Under the pieces are notes generated by a model. That model saw only the letters and a program-made list of their open reading frames with translations, had not been told where the DNA came from and ran no database searches. Shown in pieces: positions 1 to 6,736 of a stretch of DNA of 25,146 bases; the stretch's first letter is position 1; each line of letters opens with the position of its first letter. Position numbers and translations under genes: made by a program. Origin of the DNA: a virus; IMG/VR virus record IMGVR_UViG_3300019764_000022, positions 1 to 25,146 of that record; one strand, given 5' to 3'.

Positions 1-30
1 AATCCACATTTGCATATTCAAGTGTGGATT
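1..30. repeat. Imperfect 12-bp inverted repeat at the left edge
   Basis: AATCCACATTTG (1-12) pairs with CAAGTGTGGATT (19-30), with one T/G mismatch around a 6-base loop. It lies inside the truncated reading frame, so it may be coincidental; no uridine tract follows. Confidence 0.4.
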
Positions 31-618
31 AAAGATAATTATATACCATCTTGCCGACATCAGGAAAATGGTATTGATGAAGTTTATGGTATATATAAAA
101 AGACTATTGAAAAATTTAATCTAAATTTTATTAGATGTAAACTAACCACTCCTACACATGATAAAATAATATATGACTACATCATTAAGGATTATAGAAA
201 AGATATATTAGATACTGAACTATGGGCTAATGAGAACGCAAAAAAAGGAATTAGAAAACAATTAGGTAAACAAGTACGATTTTATAATATGTCAAGTGAT
301 AAGTATAGTCAAAAGATATATAAAATTATGTATAGATATTATGGTAAGTTAAGAGAATATGTCAATAAATTTGTGAGTAAGTTTATTGATATGTTTTTTG
401 CTTTAAATAGTGATGGTATTGATGATTTTATGGAGTTAAAAAGTGAGTTATTGGATATATTAGAACAAGTAGTCAAGTATTCCTTGACAACTGAATCAGA
501 TAATAAAAAAGCTACATACCTAGATATTAGACTATTAGAATATTGGATATACGGCTTTTTATCTAAATTATGCTATTATTTATTATATTTAAAAAAAGGA
601 AAAGCATATGGCACTTAA
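1..618 (+). CDS. Hypothetical protein, 5'-truncated
   Basis: The frame is open from the first base of the window (Asn-Pro-His-Leu-His...), so the gene almost certainly starts upstream; the TTG at 10 has no ribosome binding site and is unlikely to be the start. I do not recognise the family. The visible part, about 205 residues, is rich in Lys, Tyr and Ile and looks soluble and largely helical, with no clear signal peptide or catalytic motif. The C-terminal 40 residues are hydrophobic and aromatic (YWIYGFLSKLCYYLLYLKK) and may pack on a membrane or be a helical core. Its end overlaps the HNH endonuclease start by 11 nt, so the two are probably co-transcribed. Confidence 0.6.
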   Translation, partial: NPHLHIQVWIKDNYIPSCRHQENGIDEVYGIYKKTIEKFNLNFIRCKLTTPTHDKIIYDYIIKDYRKDILDTELWANENAKKGIRKQLGKQVRFYNMSSDKYSQKIYKIMYRYYGKLREYVNKFVSKFIDMFFALNSDGIDDFMELKSELLDILEQVVKYSLTTESDNKKATYLDIRLLEYWIYGFLSKLCYYLLYLKKGKAYGT

Positions 619-1273
619 AAAACTAAATCAGAACGATTTTAAAATGAGAATAATTAGAGATATAGGCAATTTATGTTATTTGTCTACCAAAAAATCGTAT
701 AGAGCAGGTGAGTTTGAATGCTTAAGGTGTAAAAATGGATTCGTTACTGCTGTAGCAGATGCAAAAAAAAGCAAAACAGGTAGGTGTCAATCTTGTAAAA
801 TTAAAACTGTAGATAGAAGAAATAACCCCCTTTACTCAATATGGATTAATATTAAAACTAGATGTAATAATCCAAATACTGAATCTTTTAATAGATATGG
901 TGGTAGAGGTATATCTATATGCAAGGAATGGGAAAATAATTTTTTAACTTTTGAAAAATGGTGCAATAATAATGGATATGGTAGTAATTTAACTATTGAT
1001 AGAATAAATAATAATGGGAACTATGAACCTAGTAATTGTAGATGGGTTGGGTCTGAAATACAAAATAGAAATAAAGTTGTTATCCAAAAAAACAATACTA
1101 GTGGATATAAAGGTGTAAGCTTTAATAATACTAAAAAAAGATGGATAGCTACCATATGCGTTAATAAAAAACATATCACTCTTGGTTCTTTTCATAATGC
1201 AAAAGATGGAGCAATTTGTTATAACGAGTATGTTATTAATAATAATTTAGAGCATAACTTAAATAGTATATAA
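608..1273 (+). CDS. Free-standing HNH homing-type endonuclease with AP2 domain
   Basis: This 221-residue protein has three parts. Residues 38-63 form a zinc ribbon (C38-x2-C41, C60-x2-C63). Residues about 77-160 are an HNH module of the phage type, with RYGGRGISIC, then LTIDRINNNGNYEPSNCRW, where D131 and N143 belong to the active-site core. Residues about 163-215 are an AP2-like DNA-binding domain (SGYKGVSF...KRWIATI...LGSFHNAKDGA). Proteins of this architecture are selfish site-specific nucleases that cut cognate phage DNA and spread by repair. The ATG at 608 follows AAAGGAAAAGC. It overlaps the preceding gene by 11 nt and sits just upstream of the lysis promoter, a typical intergenic position for a homing gene. 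The target site is unknown. Confidence 0.85.
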   Translation: MALKKLNQNDFKMRIIRDIGNLCYLSTKKSYRAGEFECLRCKNGFVTAVADAKKSKTGRCQSCKIKTVDRRNNPLYSIWINIKTRCNNPNTESFNRYGGRGISICKEWENNFLTFEKWCNNNGYGSNLTIDRINNNGNYEPSNCRWVGSEIQNRNKVVIQKNNTSGYKGVSFNNTKKRWIATICVNKKHITLGSFHNAKDGAICYNEYVINNNLEHNLNSI

Positions 1274-1274
1274 C

Positions 1275-1307
1275 AAAAAGTAACAAAATTTAAAATTAAT
1301 ACTTTTT
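1275..1307 (+). terminator. Weak AT-only hairpin after the endonuclease gene
   Basis: AAAAAGTA (1275-1282) pairs with TACTTTTT (1300-1307) directly after the endonuclease stop, and the right arm merges into a T run. With only A/T pairs plus one G-C pair and a 17-nt loop it would be a weak terminator. It lies just before the lysis promoter, where a terminator would make sense. Confidence 0.3.
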
Positions 1308-1321
1308 TAGTGTTGTTTTAA

Positions 1322-1350
1322 TTGACTTGCTTTTTGTTTTGTGTGATAAT
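1322..1350 (+). promoter_or_regulatory. Sigma70-type promoter of the lysis pair
   Basis: TTGACT (1322-1327), a 17-nt spacer and GATAAT (1345-1350), with TGT directly before the -10 (extended -10). A start near 1357 would give a short leader containing the ribosome binding site AAAAAAGGA in front of the ATG at 1371. It reads only into the two lysis genes, so these can be expressed apart from the genes upstream. Confidence 0.65.
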
Positions 1351-1370
1351 AAATAAAAAAGGAATAATAA

Positions 1371-1544
1371 ATGAATAAAGAAAATTTAATTCTTGAAATA
1401 ATAGGCTTAATCGCCTTTATTGTAGGATATGGAATAATAGCATATTCCTATGGTATTAAATTAGCTATTGCAGTTTTTTTAATATTATTAAGCCGTGGAA
1501 TAAGTACAGAATTAAGAAGATTATATAAAGAAAAGGATAAATAA
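1371..1544 (+). CDS. Small membrane protein, probable holin
   Basis: A 57-residue gene with a good ribosome binding site (AAAGGAATAATAA before ATG). Residues about 6-28 (IGLIAFIVGYGIIAYSYG) and 31-42 (LAIAVFLILLSR) are hydrophobic, separated by a short loop, and the C-terminus is strongly charged (RRLYKEKDK). Its stop codon TAA is immediately followed by the ATG of the lysozyme-like gene, so the two are translationally linked under one promoter. Size, membrane segments, charged tail and position before an endolysin candidate suggest a holin that times membrane permeabilisation. Holins have no conserved motif, so this call rests on context. The hydrophobic stretch could also be a signal-arrest-like or antiholin segment. 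Confidence 0.6.
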   Translation: MNKENLILEIIGLIAFIVGYGIIAYSYGIKLAIAVFLILLSRGISTELRRLYKEKDK

Positions 1545-2060
1545 ATGACAAAAAACGAAAAACTAAAAACATACGGATTTACTGAAAAATCACAAATACT
1601 ATCAAGTATTGAAAGATGTTGTGATATATTTGGAAATGGATCAACTAATGCTGCTAAGGTTATGATTGAGAAAACAATTAAGCATGAAACACATTTTGGA
1701 GAGTTTCCAGATAAACATAGAAAAACAGGAGAGGGTTTATCACAATTTGATGAGCCTACATTTGATTGGGTTATTAAAAAATTAACTACTGATACAGACT
1801 ACAAAGATGATATTGAATTATTATATAAGTATTATGGAATAGATATATTTAATGTTACATATCAAAATTTAAGATTTAATCTTGATTTACAATCTTTTTT
1901 AACTCGAATGAAGTATAAGTTTGTTCCTAGTGCTTTTCCTATTGATGATTTAGGTCAATATGAATATTATAAAAAGCATTGGAATAGCAGTAAAGGTGAT
2001 GCAACTTATGAAAAGTGGGTGCAAGATACTAAAAATTGTTTTTTTAAAGTTGGGGATTAG
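1545..2060 (+). CDS. Putative endolysin (lysozyme / transglycosylase-like)
   Basis: This 171-residue protein has no signal peptide, as expected if a holin releases it. The pattern HETHFGEF (47-54) with E48, then GLSQFDEPTFDW (64-75), resembles the E-S-x-F-G ... G-x-x-Q-x-x-x-x-T-x-D layout of phage lysozyme and transglycosylase-like proteins. The C-terminal RMKYKFVPSAFP and KKHWNSSKGDATYEKW (143-158) resemble the conserved tail of that phage group, in which a Tyr/Trp-x-x-x-x-Asn motif precedes a Gly-x-x-T segment. It would cleave peptidoglycan at lysis, with E48 the likely catalytic acid. The start abuts the holin stop. The final TAG lies inside the convergent inverted repeat. The family assignment is from memory of motifs, not from a search. 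Confidence 0.6.
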   Translation: MTKNEKLKTYGFTEKSQILSSIERCCDIFGNGSTNAAKVMIEKTIKHETHFGEFPDKHRKTGEGLSQFDEPTFDWVIKKLTTDTDYKDDIELLYKYYGIDIFNVTYQNLRFNLDLQSFLTRMKYKFVPSAFPIDDLGQYEYYKKHWNSSKGDATYEKWVQDTKNCFFKVGD

Positions 2061-2083
2061 TAAAGAGTTAATTCTCTTTACTA
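2058..2083. terminator. Convergent inverted repeat between lysis and adhesin transcripts
   Basis: TAGTAAAGAG (2058-2067), a 6-nt loop TTAATT, then CTCTTTACTA (2074-2083): a perfect 10-bp stem. It contains the TAG stop of the endolysin gene and the TAA stop of the minus-strand 73-residue gene. It is placed to end both converging transcripts, but neither side has a good uridine tract, so termination may be weak or the hairpin may serve as a 3' end stabiliser. Confidence 0.55.
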
Positions 2084-2289
2084 TCCACTACTAAATCCTT
2101 TAATCCCAATATAGAAACAAACTCATTAAATTCTTTACCATTAAAATAAAAAATATACTCTTCAACTTTAACTTTGTTTTTTGATATATAAAATAAGCTA
2201 TCAACTGGTATTATGTAAGTATCTTTATTTACATCTATTCTTATTCTTTTTTGTTGAGCTGTTACTTTTGTTACTTTTTTATTAAACAT
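2068..2289 (-). CDS. Hypothetical 73-residue protein downstream of the adhesin
   Basis: Not recognised. The protein is small, basic at its N-terminus (MFNKKVTKVTAQQKRIRI) and acidic at its C-terminus, with alternating hydrophobic residues (DTYIIPVDSLFYISK, VEEYIFYFNGKEF) that suggest a small beta-rich fold. There is no signal peptide or membrane segment. Its ATG overlaps the stop of the 505-residue candidate adhesin by one base (TAATG), so it is translationally coupled to it and is likely a partner: a chaperone, assembly factor or small virion component. Its stop lies inside the convergent hairpin. Nothing in the sequence decides between these roles. Confidence 0.6.
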   Translation of the reverse strand: MFNKKVTKVTAQQKRIRIDVNKDTYIIPVDSLFYISKNKVKVEEYIFYFNGKEFNEFVSILGLKDLVVDSKEN

Positions 2290-3806
2290 TAGAATCTATC
2301 CTTATAAGTTATATATAAATTTGTTTGATTAGTGTTGTCACTTCCTGCTGCTCCTGCTAATCTTTTTGTTAAAAAAAACTCTCCATTTTCTGCATAAGCT
2401 ACTAATCCTAACCCTTGAAGTATTTTTGCAGTATCTCCTATACTTGTAGATGATGATGGAGTGCTAGATACTACTATAGGTACTCTATAAACTGGAGTAT
2501 CGTTTGAAAAGTCATAAGTCGTTGCAGTTGTTTTTTCTAAAGCTGACAAATCTAATTGGTCACTATCTATTGGTACTGTTCCCCAATTTGTACCTGTTAA
2601 TGTTCCACGAGGAACATTGTAAAAACAAATTTCATAGAATCCCTCACTATCTGTATTCGCTCTAAAGTCTATTAATTCACTTCTTATTTTATTTGTTTTT
2701 CCACCTATTGTAGCTTTGCTTCTATATCCTAATAAAAATTGTTCTGTTGGACTAGCATCAACTATTCCCTTAAATGTATCAAAATTAACTTGGTGCTGTG
2801 TACCTTTTCCATCTCCCCATGATTGACCATTTAGCGACCCTGATAATATATAGAAGTCATTTCCATTTGACTCTATTTCAAATCCTAAAGACAATATAGG
2901 GCAACCTATATGCGTTCTCTCTATTAGTATTCCATCTGTATGAAATATATGTACAGTTTCCCATTTTCTATTAGGTATGTCTGGCTTTATTTCTATAGCA
3001 ATATCCCCTACTCCTAAATATCCTAATGTTATTCTCATTCTATGTGTTTTTGTTTTGTTTGTTAACAAATAGTTTTCAATATCAAAAGTACCATTAAAAT
3101 TATCACTTGTAACTGTTTCAGTTGGAAAGTTAGAGTTTCTATATCCTGCTACAAAATCCCCACTTCCATCATATCCAAATATAATACCGTCTTCAGTATC
3201 TCCAAAAACTGCTAAAGCTTTATCTGTACCGCTTATAGTTCCTTGAAAAGATATTGTAAAGTTACATCCTATCGTGCTTCCTGCTTCATACTCTACGACT
3301 TGAGCTGTTTTAAATATTGCACTCCCTACACCGTTGCTTTGAACTTTCAAAAGTGACCCATTATATTGAGCTTGTATTGTTGCATTTCCTGCTGTTGATG
3401 TTAAAACTCTTCTTGTATTAAGTGGATATTCAAAAGTTATTGCAATTTGTGATATTCTTTGATTTGTTGCTAGCCCCCCAAATGCTCCTACTTGTACCTC
3501 GTTCCCTAATCTATCGCTTAATTTTACTGAGTTGTTTTGTATTGAAGATTGGAAATGTCTTTTTATTACTATATAATTCTTTTTAATTAGTATCCATAGT
3601 TTAGATACTCCATCGTTTGTAAAAGACCTTGGTTTGTCATTTAAAAACTGCATTTTATTATTTGGATTAGTTTCTGTTGGTTTTGTTTTTGATTCAACAA
3701 AAGCAACTGGAAAGTTTATAGCTTCAATTTCGCAAGATTCATACTCGCTACAAGCTTCTATCCATTCTAAAATTTCGCTATTTGATATTATTGCTTCTGT
3801 TGCCAT
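2289..3806 (-). CDS. Putative phage structural adhesin / receptor-binding protein
   Basis: A 505-residue protein. After an N-terminal region of about 110 residues, residues about 115-260 look like a domain known from fibre, tailspike and other structural proteins of large phages and viruses, recognised by patterns such as GDTEDGIIFGYDGS. The rest is beta-rich (many Gly, Thr, Ser and Asn), ending in TNQTNLYITYKDRF. It probably binds the host surface or decorates the virion. There is no signal peptide. The ribosome binding site AAAGGA precedes ATG by about 6 nt. Unlike the late genes to its right it has its own extended -10 promoter behind a hairpin, so it could be expressed separately, as moron-type genes are. 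An alternative is a minor capsid or baseplate-attached protein. Confidence 0.55.
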   Translation of the reverse strand: MATEAIISNSEILEWIEACSEYESCEIEAINFPVAFVESKTKPTETNPNNKMQFLNDKPRSFTNDGVSKLWILIKKNYIVIKRHFQSSIQNNSVKLSDRLGNEVQVGAFGGLATNQRISQIAITFEYPLNTRRVLTSTAGNATIQAQYNGSLLKVQSNGVGSAIFKTAQVVEYEAGSTIGCNFTISFQGTISGTDKALAVFGDTEDGIIFGYDGSGDFVAGYRNSNFPTETVTSDNFNGTFDIENYLLTNKTKTHRMRITLGYLGVGDIAIEIKPDIPNRKWETVHIFHTDGILIERTHIGCPILSLGFEIESNGNDFYILSGSLNGQSWGDGKGTQHQVNFDTFKGIVDASPTEQFLLGYRSKATIGGKTNKIRSELIDFRANTDSEGFYEICFYNVPRGTLTGTNWGTVPIDSDQLDLSALEKTTATTYDFSNDTPVYRVPIVVSSTPSSSTSIGDTAKILQGLGLVAYAENGEFFLTKRLAGAAGSDNTNQTNLYITYKDRF

Positions 3807-3816
3807 ATTTATCCTT

Positions 3817-3839
3817 TAATACTTTTTAATATAGTATTA
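3817..3839 (-). repeat. Inverted repeat overlapping the adhesin promoter
   Basis: TAATACT (3817-3823) and AGTATTA (3833-3839) form a 7-bp inverted repeat that overlaps the -10 box of the adhesin promoter and the predicted first transcribed bases. It could be an operator or a hairpin at the 5' end of the message; AT-rich chance is also possible. Confidence 0.3.
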
Positions 3840-3844
3840 TACCA
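3836..3844 (-). promoter_or_regulatory. Extended -10 promoter of the adhesin gene
   Basis: On the minus strand TGG then a perfect TATAAT (3841-3836), preceded by a T-run (ATTTTTTAATG) but no -35 match at 17 nt. Campylobacterota sigma70 promoters commonly lack a -35 and use an extended -10 with T-rich upstream DNA, so this is a credible promoter about 30 nt before the start codon. Confidence 0.6.
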
Positions 3845-3867
3845 CATTAAAAAATACTACCACCAGC

Positions 3868-3899
3868 AAGTAATAGAGATATATTTATCTCTAATACTT
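3868..3899 (-). terminator. Hairpin after the lipoprotein gene
   Basis: Arms of 13 bases (3868-3880 and 3887-3899) pair with a single A/A mismatch around a 6-base loop. The hairpin begins within the lipoprotein stop codon. There is no immediate uridine tract; a six-T run follows about 12 nt later on the minus strand. It separates the long late transcript from the adhesin transcript. Confidence 0.5.
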
Positions 3900-4134
3900 A
3901 CTTTGCAATTTCGTTTCCCTCATTTGTAACTGTCTCATAAACATCTTCAACTGTATTTCCTATTGGTCTTAATGTATCTTTTGATTTATCACTTCCATAT
4001 ACTTTAATAGCACCTTTTCCGATACTGTATATTGTTTCTACATCTTCTTTTTCATATTGCTTACCTGTTATTGCACCAGTACAACCACCAAATAATAACC
4101 CTAAGCATATAACTGTTAATACTAATTTTTTCAT
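3898..4134 (-). CDS. Small lipoprotein, possible outer-membrane spanin component
   Basis: A 78-residue protein with a classic lipoprotein signal: MKK, a hydrophobic core, then LLFGGC, with C18 the predicted lipidated cysteine. The mature part (about 60 residues) is polar and acidic, with no repeated domain. The start follows AGAAGGGAAAATTTAAG, one base after the DUF1353 stop. A lipid-anchored small protein at the end of a phage late operon, next to a coiled-coil inner-membrane protein, could be the outer partner of a two-component spanin that fuses inner and outer membranes at lysis. It lacks the proline-rich stretch usual in Rz1-type proteins, so a superinfection-exclusion or envelope-modifying lipoprotein is an alternative. 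Confidence 0.65.
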   Translation of the reverse strand: MKKLVLTVICLGLLFGGCTGAITGKQYEKEDVETIYSIGKGAIKVYGSDKSKDTLRPIGNTVEDVYETVTNEGNEIAK

Positions 4135-4135
4135 C

Positions 4136-4603
4136 TTAAATTTTCCCTTCTACTAAAATTAAAGTTGGATTATTAACTGATTTAATTCTATCAGTAGGAT
4201 TTAACCATTTATAATAACCACCAATCTTTACCGCTGTTCTAGTTAAATATATCTCACTCCAACTACACCCTGCTAACTTATGTATATCTTGCATTATACG
4301 ATTTGTTTCTTTAAAACTTATCTTATAATATTCATACTCATTTTTATAAAAAAATCTATGTCTCCAAAGTTCATCGTGAATAATGAAGCCGTGAGCTGTT
4401 TTATCTAGCAATGGATCAAATACACCCTTAGCGAAATTTGGAATACTTCCGCCGTCAGTATCTCCACCACTCATAACTAACAAAGTGATATTAAGCTTTT
4501 TATCATAATACTTTAAAGCGTAATCGTCTTTATCTTTTTTGTCCTGAGTGATAATATATTCCCCTTGTGTTCCGAAAGGTTTTTTAATTACTAAATCTTT
4601 CAC
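4136..4603 (-). CDS. DUF1353 family phage protein
   Basis: A 155-residue protein with the DUF1353 pattern: a beta-rich N-terminus, GGDTDGGSIP, then AHGFIIHDELWRH, followed by a helical part with NRIMQDIHKLAG and a C-terminal VKIGGYYKW. Members are small phage or prophage proteins of unknown biochemical role, often among late or lysis genes; the conserved His-Asp pair hints at a metal or active site. The start is GTG, sharing its first G with the TAG stop of the upstream 21-residue peptide gene, with AGGAAG as ribosome binding site. This indicates strict translational coupling. Confidence 0.75.
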   Translation of the reverse strand: MKDLVIKKPFGTQGEYIITQDKKDKDDYALKYYDKKLNITLLVMSGGDTDGGSIPNFAKGVFDPLLDKTAHGFIIHDELWRHRFFYKNEYEYYKISFKETNRIMQDIHKLAGCSWSEIYLTRTAVKIGGYYKWLNPTDRIKSVNNPTLILVEGKI

Positions 4604-4668
4604 TATCTTTTACTTCCTGGCATTACTTTTCTCTTTGTTTTTGATTTTTTTGTTTTTGGTTTTACCAT
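4603..4668 (-). CDS. Very small basic peptide (21 residues)
   Basis: ATG at 4668 lies two bases after the stop of the coiled-coil membrane protein gene and has a strong ribosome binding site (AAAGGGGGAATATAAA). The peptide is MVKPKTKKSKTKRKVMPGSK plus Arg: ten of its first 15 or so residues are Lys, Arg or Thr. The stop TAG overlaps the GTG start of the DUF1353 gene. Spacing, ribosome binding site and overlap all argue that it is translated. The role is unknown: a nucleic-acid- or membrane-binding peptide, or a translated leader whose main job is to set DUF1353 translation. Confidence 0.55.
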   Translation of the reverse strand: MVKPKTKKSKTKRKVMPGSKR

Positions 4669-4669
4669 T

Positions 4670-5191
4670 TTATATTCCCCCTTTATGTTTTGAATCAACT
4701 ATTCTATTCATTTGCATTTGTAAAGTTTCTATATCTTTACTATTTATTATTATCTTTTTTAAAAAGTTTTCATCAAATAAAATCCAATCTAAAGTATTTG
4801 CATTTGATTCAGCTTTTCCTTTTATACCGCTAATCTCTTTATTTGTTAGTTGTATTTGTCCTTGAAACTGCATTAATAAAGTATTTTGAGAAGATTGAAT
4901 ATTTGATAATTGGTTAATTTGTGTTGATAGTGGACTATTCATAGATGATATTGTCCATACCACACTACCAAAAAGAATTGCTAAGATAGTTAAAACTGAT
5001 ACTATACCAGCCAATATTGTCATATTTGATACTGGCTTAGGTGCAGTGTCTTTTTGATGGTCTTCTAGTTTTGAAAATAGCTTCCCTATCAAGTCTTTAA
5101 GTTCTGAAAATCCACTTGTTAATAAGTGTACTTCGGTTTCTAATTTCCCTAATCTTTCACTATCTTTTAGTTCTTTTTTATCTATTGACAT
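4670..5191 (-). CDS. Coiled-coil membrane protein
   Basis: A 173-residue protein with three parts. Residues 1-55 are a charged, helical N-terminus (RLGKLETEVHLLTSGF..LKDLIGKLFSKLE) with coiled-coil spacing. Residues about 57-81 are a single transmembrane segment (MTILAGIVSVLTILAILFG). Residues 90-165 are a second helical region rich in Gln, Asn and Ile with heptad-like spacing. The coil flanked by a membrane anchor and followed by a small lipoprotein two genes on suggests envelope disruption (inner spanin-like) or a holin-associated role. Typical inner spanins have the membrane segment at the very N-terminus, which does not fit well. The ribosome binding site is weak (TGGTAGT), so translation may depend on the upstream gene, whose stop is 6 bases away. 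Confidence 0.6.
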   Translation of the reverse strand: MSIDKKELKDSERLGKLETEVHLLTSGFSELKDLIGKLFSKLEDHQKDTAPKPVSNMTILAGIVSVLTILAILFGSVVWTISSMNSPLSTQINQLSNIQSSQNTLLMQFQGQIQLTNKEISGIKGKAESNANTLDWILFDENFLKKIIINSKDIETLQMQMNRIVDSKHKGGI

Positions 5192-5197
5192 AATTTA

Positions 5198-5713
5198 CTA
5201 CCAGTTAATACTTTCTATCTCTTCTATAGTTGTGGCTTCATTTACTTGTGTAATTAAATCATTTCTTTTGTACATATCATCTAAATATTTTTTACCTATT
5301 AACTTAGATATTCTTAAAGCTTCTGTTAGTGTAACTAAATGAAGTTCATTATCTATATCCCAAATTCTCATAGTAGTAGCTTCTGGTGTTAGTTGTTGAA
5401 CTAATGTAACACCACCACTAATAGCACTTGCCGAACTATCTCCACCATTGAAAGTGATACTTTTTTCTTCTGCTGTTGATAGTGTAACTAATATTGTTAC
5501 TGGGTCGTTTGCTGTACAGTTTTGTTTTATTTCATTTATCTTTGATACTTGGTACTCTTCTATACTTTTTATTGGTAATTCAAATAAATCACTATTTTTT
5601 ACCATACCTGCACATATATTCTCTGTTGTTTGCAAAAAACCATCTATTGCAACTTTTTTAGACTTATCTACTAAAATAACAATGTTATTTTCATCTACTT
5701 TATAATTTATCAT
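5198..5713 (-). CDS. DUF4376-type protein next to the tail fibre
   Basis: A 171-residue protein. The C-terminal half (about 60-171) resembles DUF4376: a predicted helix entering (VSKINEIKQNCT), a beta segment with KSITFNGGDSSAS, then MRIWDIDNELHLVTLTEALRIS and a final helical stretch ending in ATTIEEIESINW. Proteins with this domain are commonly encoded directly after tail fibre genes and are thought to be fibre-attached or fibre-assembly components. The ATG is four bases after the fibre stop, with TAGGG as ribosome binding site. It carries no membrane segment or enzyme motif. The role as a fibre partner is inferred from family habit and gene order. Confidence 0.6.
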   Translation of the reverse strand: MINYKVDENNIVILVDKSKKVAIDGFLQTTENICAGMVKNSDLFELPIKSIEEYQVSKINEIKQNCTANDPVTILVTLSTAEEKSITFNGGDSSASAISGGVTLVQQLTPEATTMRIWDIDNELHLVTLTEALRISKLIGKKYLDDMYKRNDLITQVNEATTIEEIESINW

Positions 5714-5717
5714 TTTG

Positions 5718-6719
5718 TTACCCTACTTTCCAAACTTTTACATCTGAGTATACTTCTACATCTCCAGTTGTTAATGCTAAGCCTAATCCAGAAGTTGATA
5801 CAGCTGTAAATATTCTATGTCTTAATTCAAATGTTTTTGAACTAGCAATAGTAATTAATCCAGACACCATAGCAGTAGTGGATGATGATTGTGCATTTTC
5901 TGCTTCTGAATTTATACCTATCAGCTCTGTTGCTGAATCACTTACATTATAAATAAAATTTCTATGTCTATCTGACCGTCTACCTACACTCAAACCCTCT
6001 ACCCAATATGTTCCAGATGATAGAGTAAACTGGTTAGCTAAAAGTGAAGAACCTGAAATATTGTTTACAAGAATAGTATTTAAATCTCTTGTATTATCCC
6101 CTGCAGAAGAACTACCGCCGTTTGTTCCTGATGGTTTTTGGTCTTGAATATGTAGTAAGTTATCTGTTGACAATAGTCCTGTAGTGTCAAATGAATTTAT
6201 ACCAGCACTAATAATAATTGTACCATCACAATATAAATCTGCACTACTTCCACTATCTACATCTATACCAGTTCCATCTATAGTTTTAAAAGTCAATGTT
6301 TGTAATGTGTTATTTTGTACTAAAAATCTTTTTTGTACTTTATCAACTATTACATTTCTAGTAGCTGTTAAAACTGGACTTGTATCTGTTATAACATATC
6401 TTTTTTTTAAGTTTTGAGATGCGGTTAGTGTGTAATCTGCATCTGTTGTAAAGTTATGTGTTACTGTTCTATCATTTAATATTTTCCATATTGCATCAAA
6501 CTGCTGATTAGTTGTTGCATCATCTGGGCTTCCATTTGGAACTATTCCTGCTTCTTTTATTAGATATTGCTGTAATCCTAATATATCGTTATATAGGGAT
6601 GCTACAAAAGGTGTACCTGTATCATCTCCACTTGTTGTTATATTCCTAGCACTTCCATAAGGATAGTCTGCACTTGGTGCATTTGAGTTAGTAGGAAAAC
6701 TATTATTCAAATTAGTCAT
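5718..6719 (-). CDS. Tail fibre protein
   Basis: A 333-residue protein from ATG 6719, chosen because AAGGAG lies 9 nt before it; an upstream in-frame ATG at 6767 would overlap the gp48-like gene by 31 nt and lacks such a site. The N-terminal 80 residues (YPYGSARNITTSGDDTGTPF, then NDILGLQQYLIKEAGIVPNG) match the attachment domain of many phage tail fibres that dock on the baseplate. The middle is beta-rich, and the C-terminal domain (SSGTYWVEGLSVGRRSD, RHRIF) is a compact beta fold likely to bind the receptor. It follows the baseplate genes directly. At this length it is a short fibre. Confidence 0.75.
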   Translation of the reverse strand: MTNLNNSFPTNSNAPSADYPYGSARNITTSGDDTGTPFVASLYNDILGLQQYLIKEAGIVPNGSPDDATTNQQFDAIWKILNDRTVTHNFTTDADYTLTASQNLKKRYVITDTSPVLTATRNVIVDKVQKRFLVQNNTLQTLTFKTIDGTGIDVDSGSSADLYCDGTIIISAGINSFDTTGLLSTDNLLHIQDQKPSGTNGGSSSAGDNTRDLNTILVNNISGSSLLANQFTLSSGTYWVEGLSVGRRSDRHRNFIYNVSDSATELIGINSEAENAQSSSTTAMVSGLITIASSKTFELRHRIFTAVSTSGLGLALTTGDVEVYSDVKVWKVG

Positions 6720-6736
6720 TTCGTAAATCTCCTTTT

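Noticed and set aside
1-618. Giving the truncated left gene a function such as antirepressor or tail component
   Set aside because: No motif is recognised and the N-terminus is missing.
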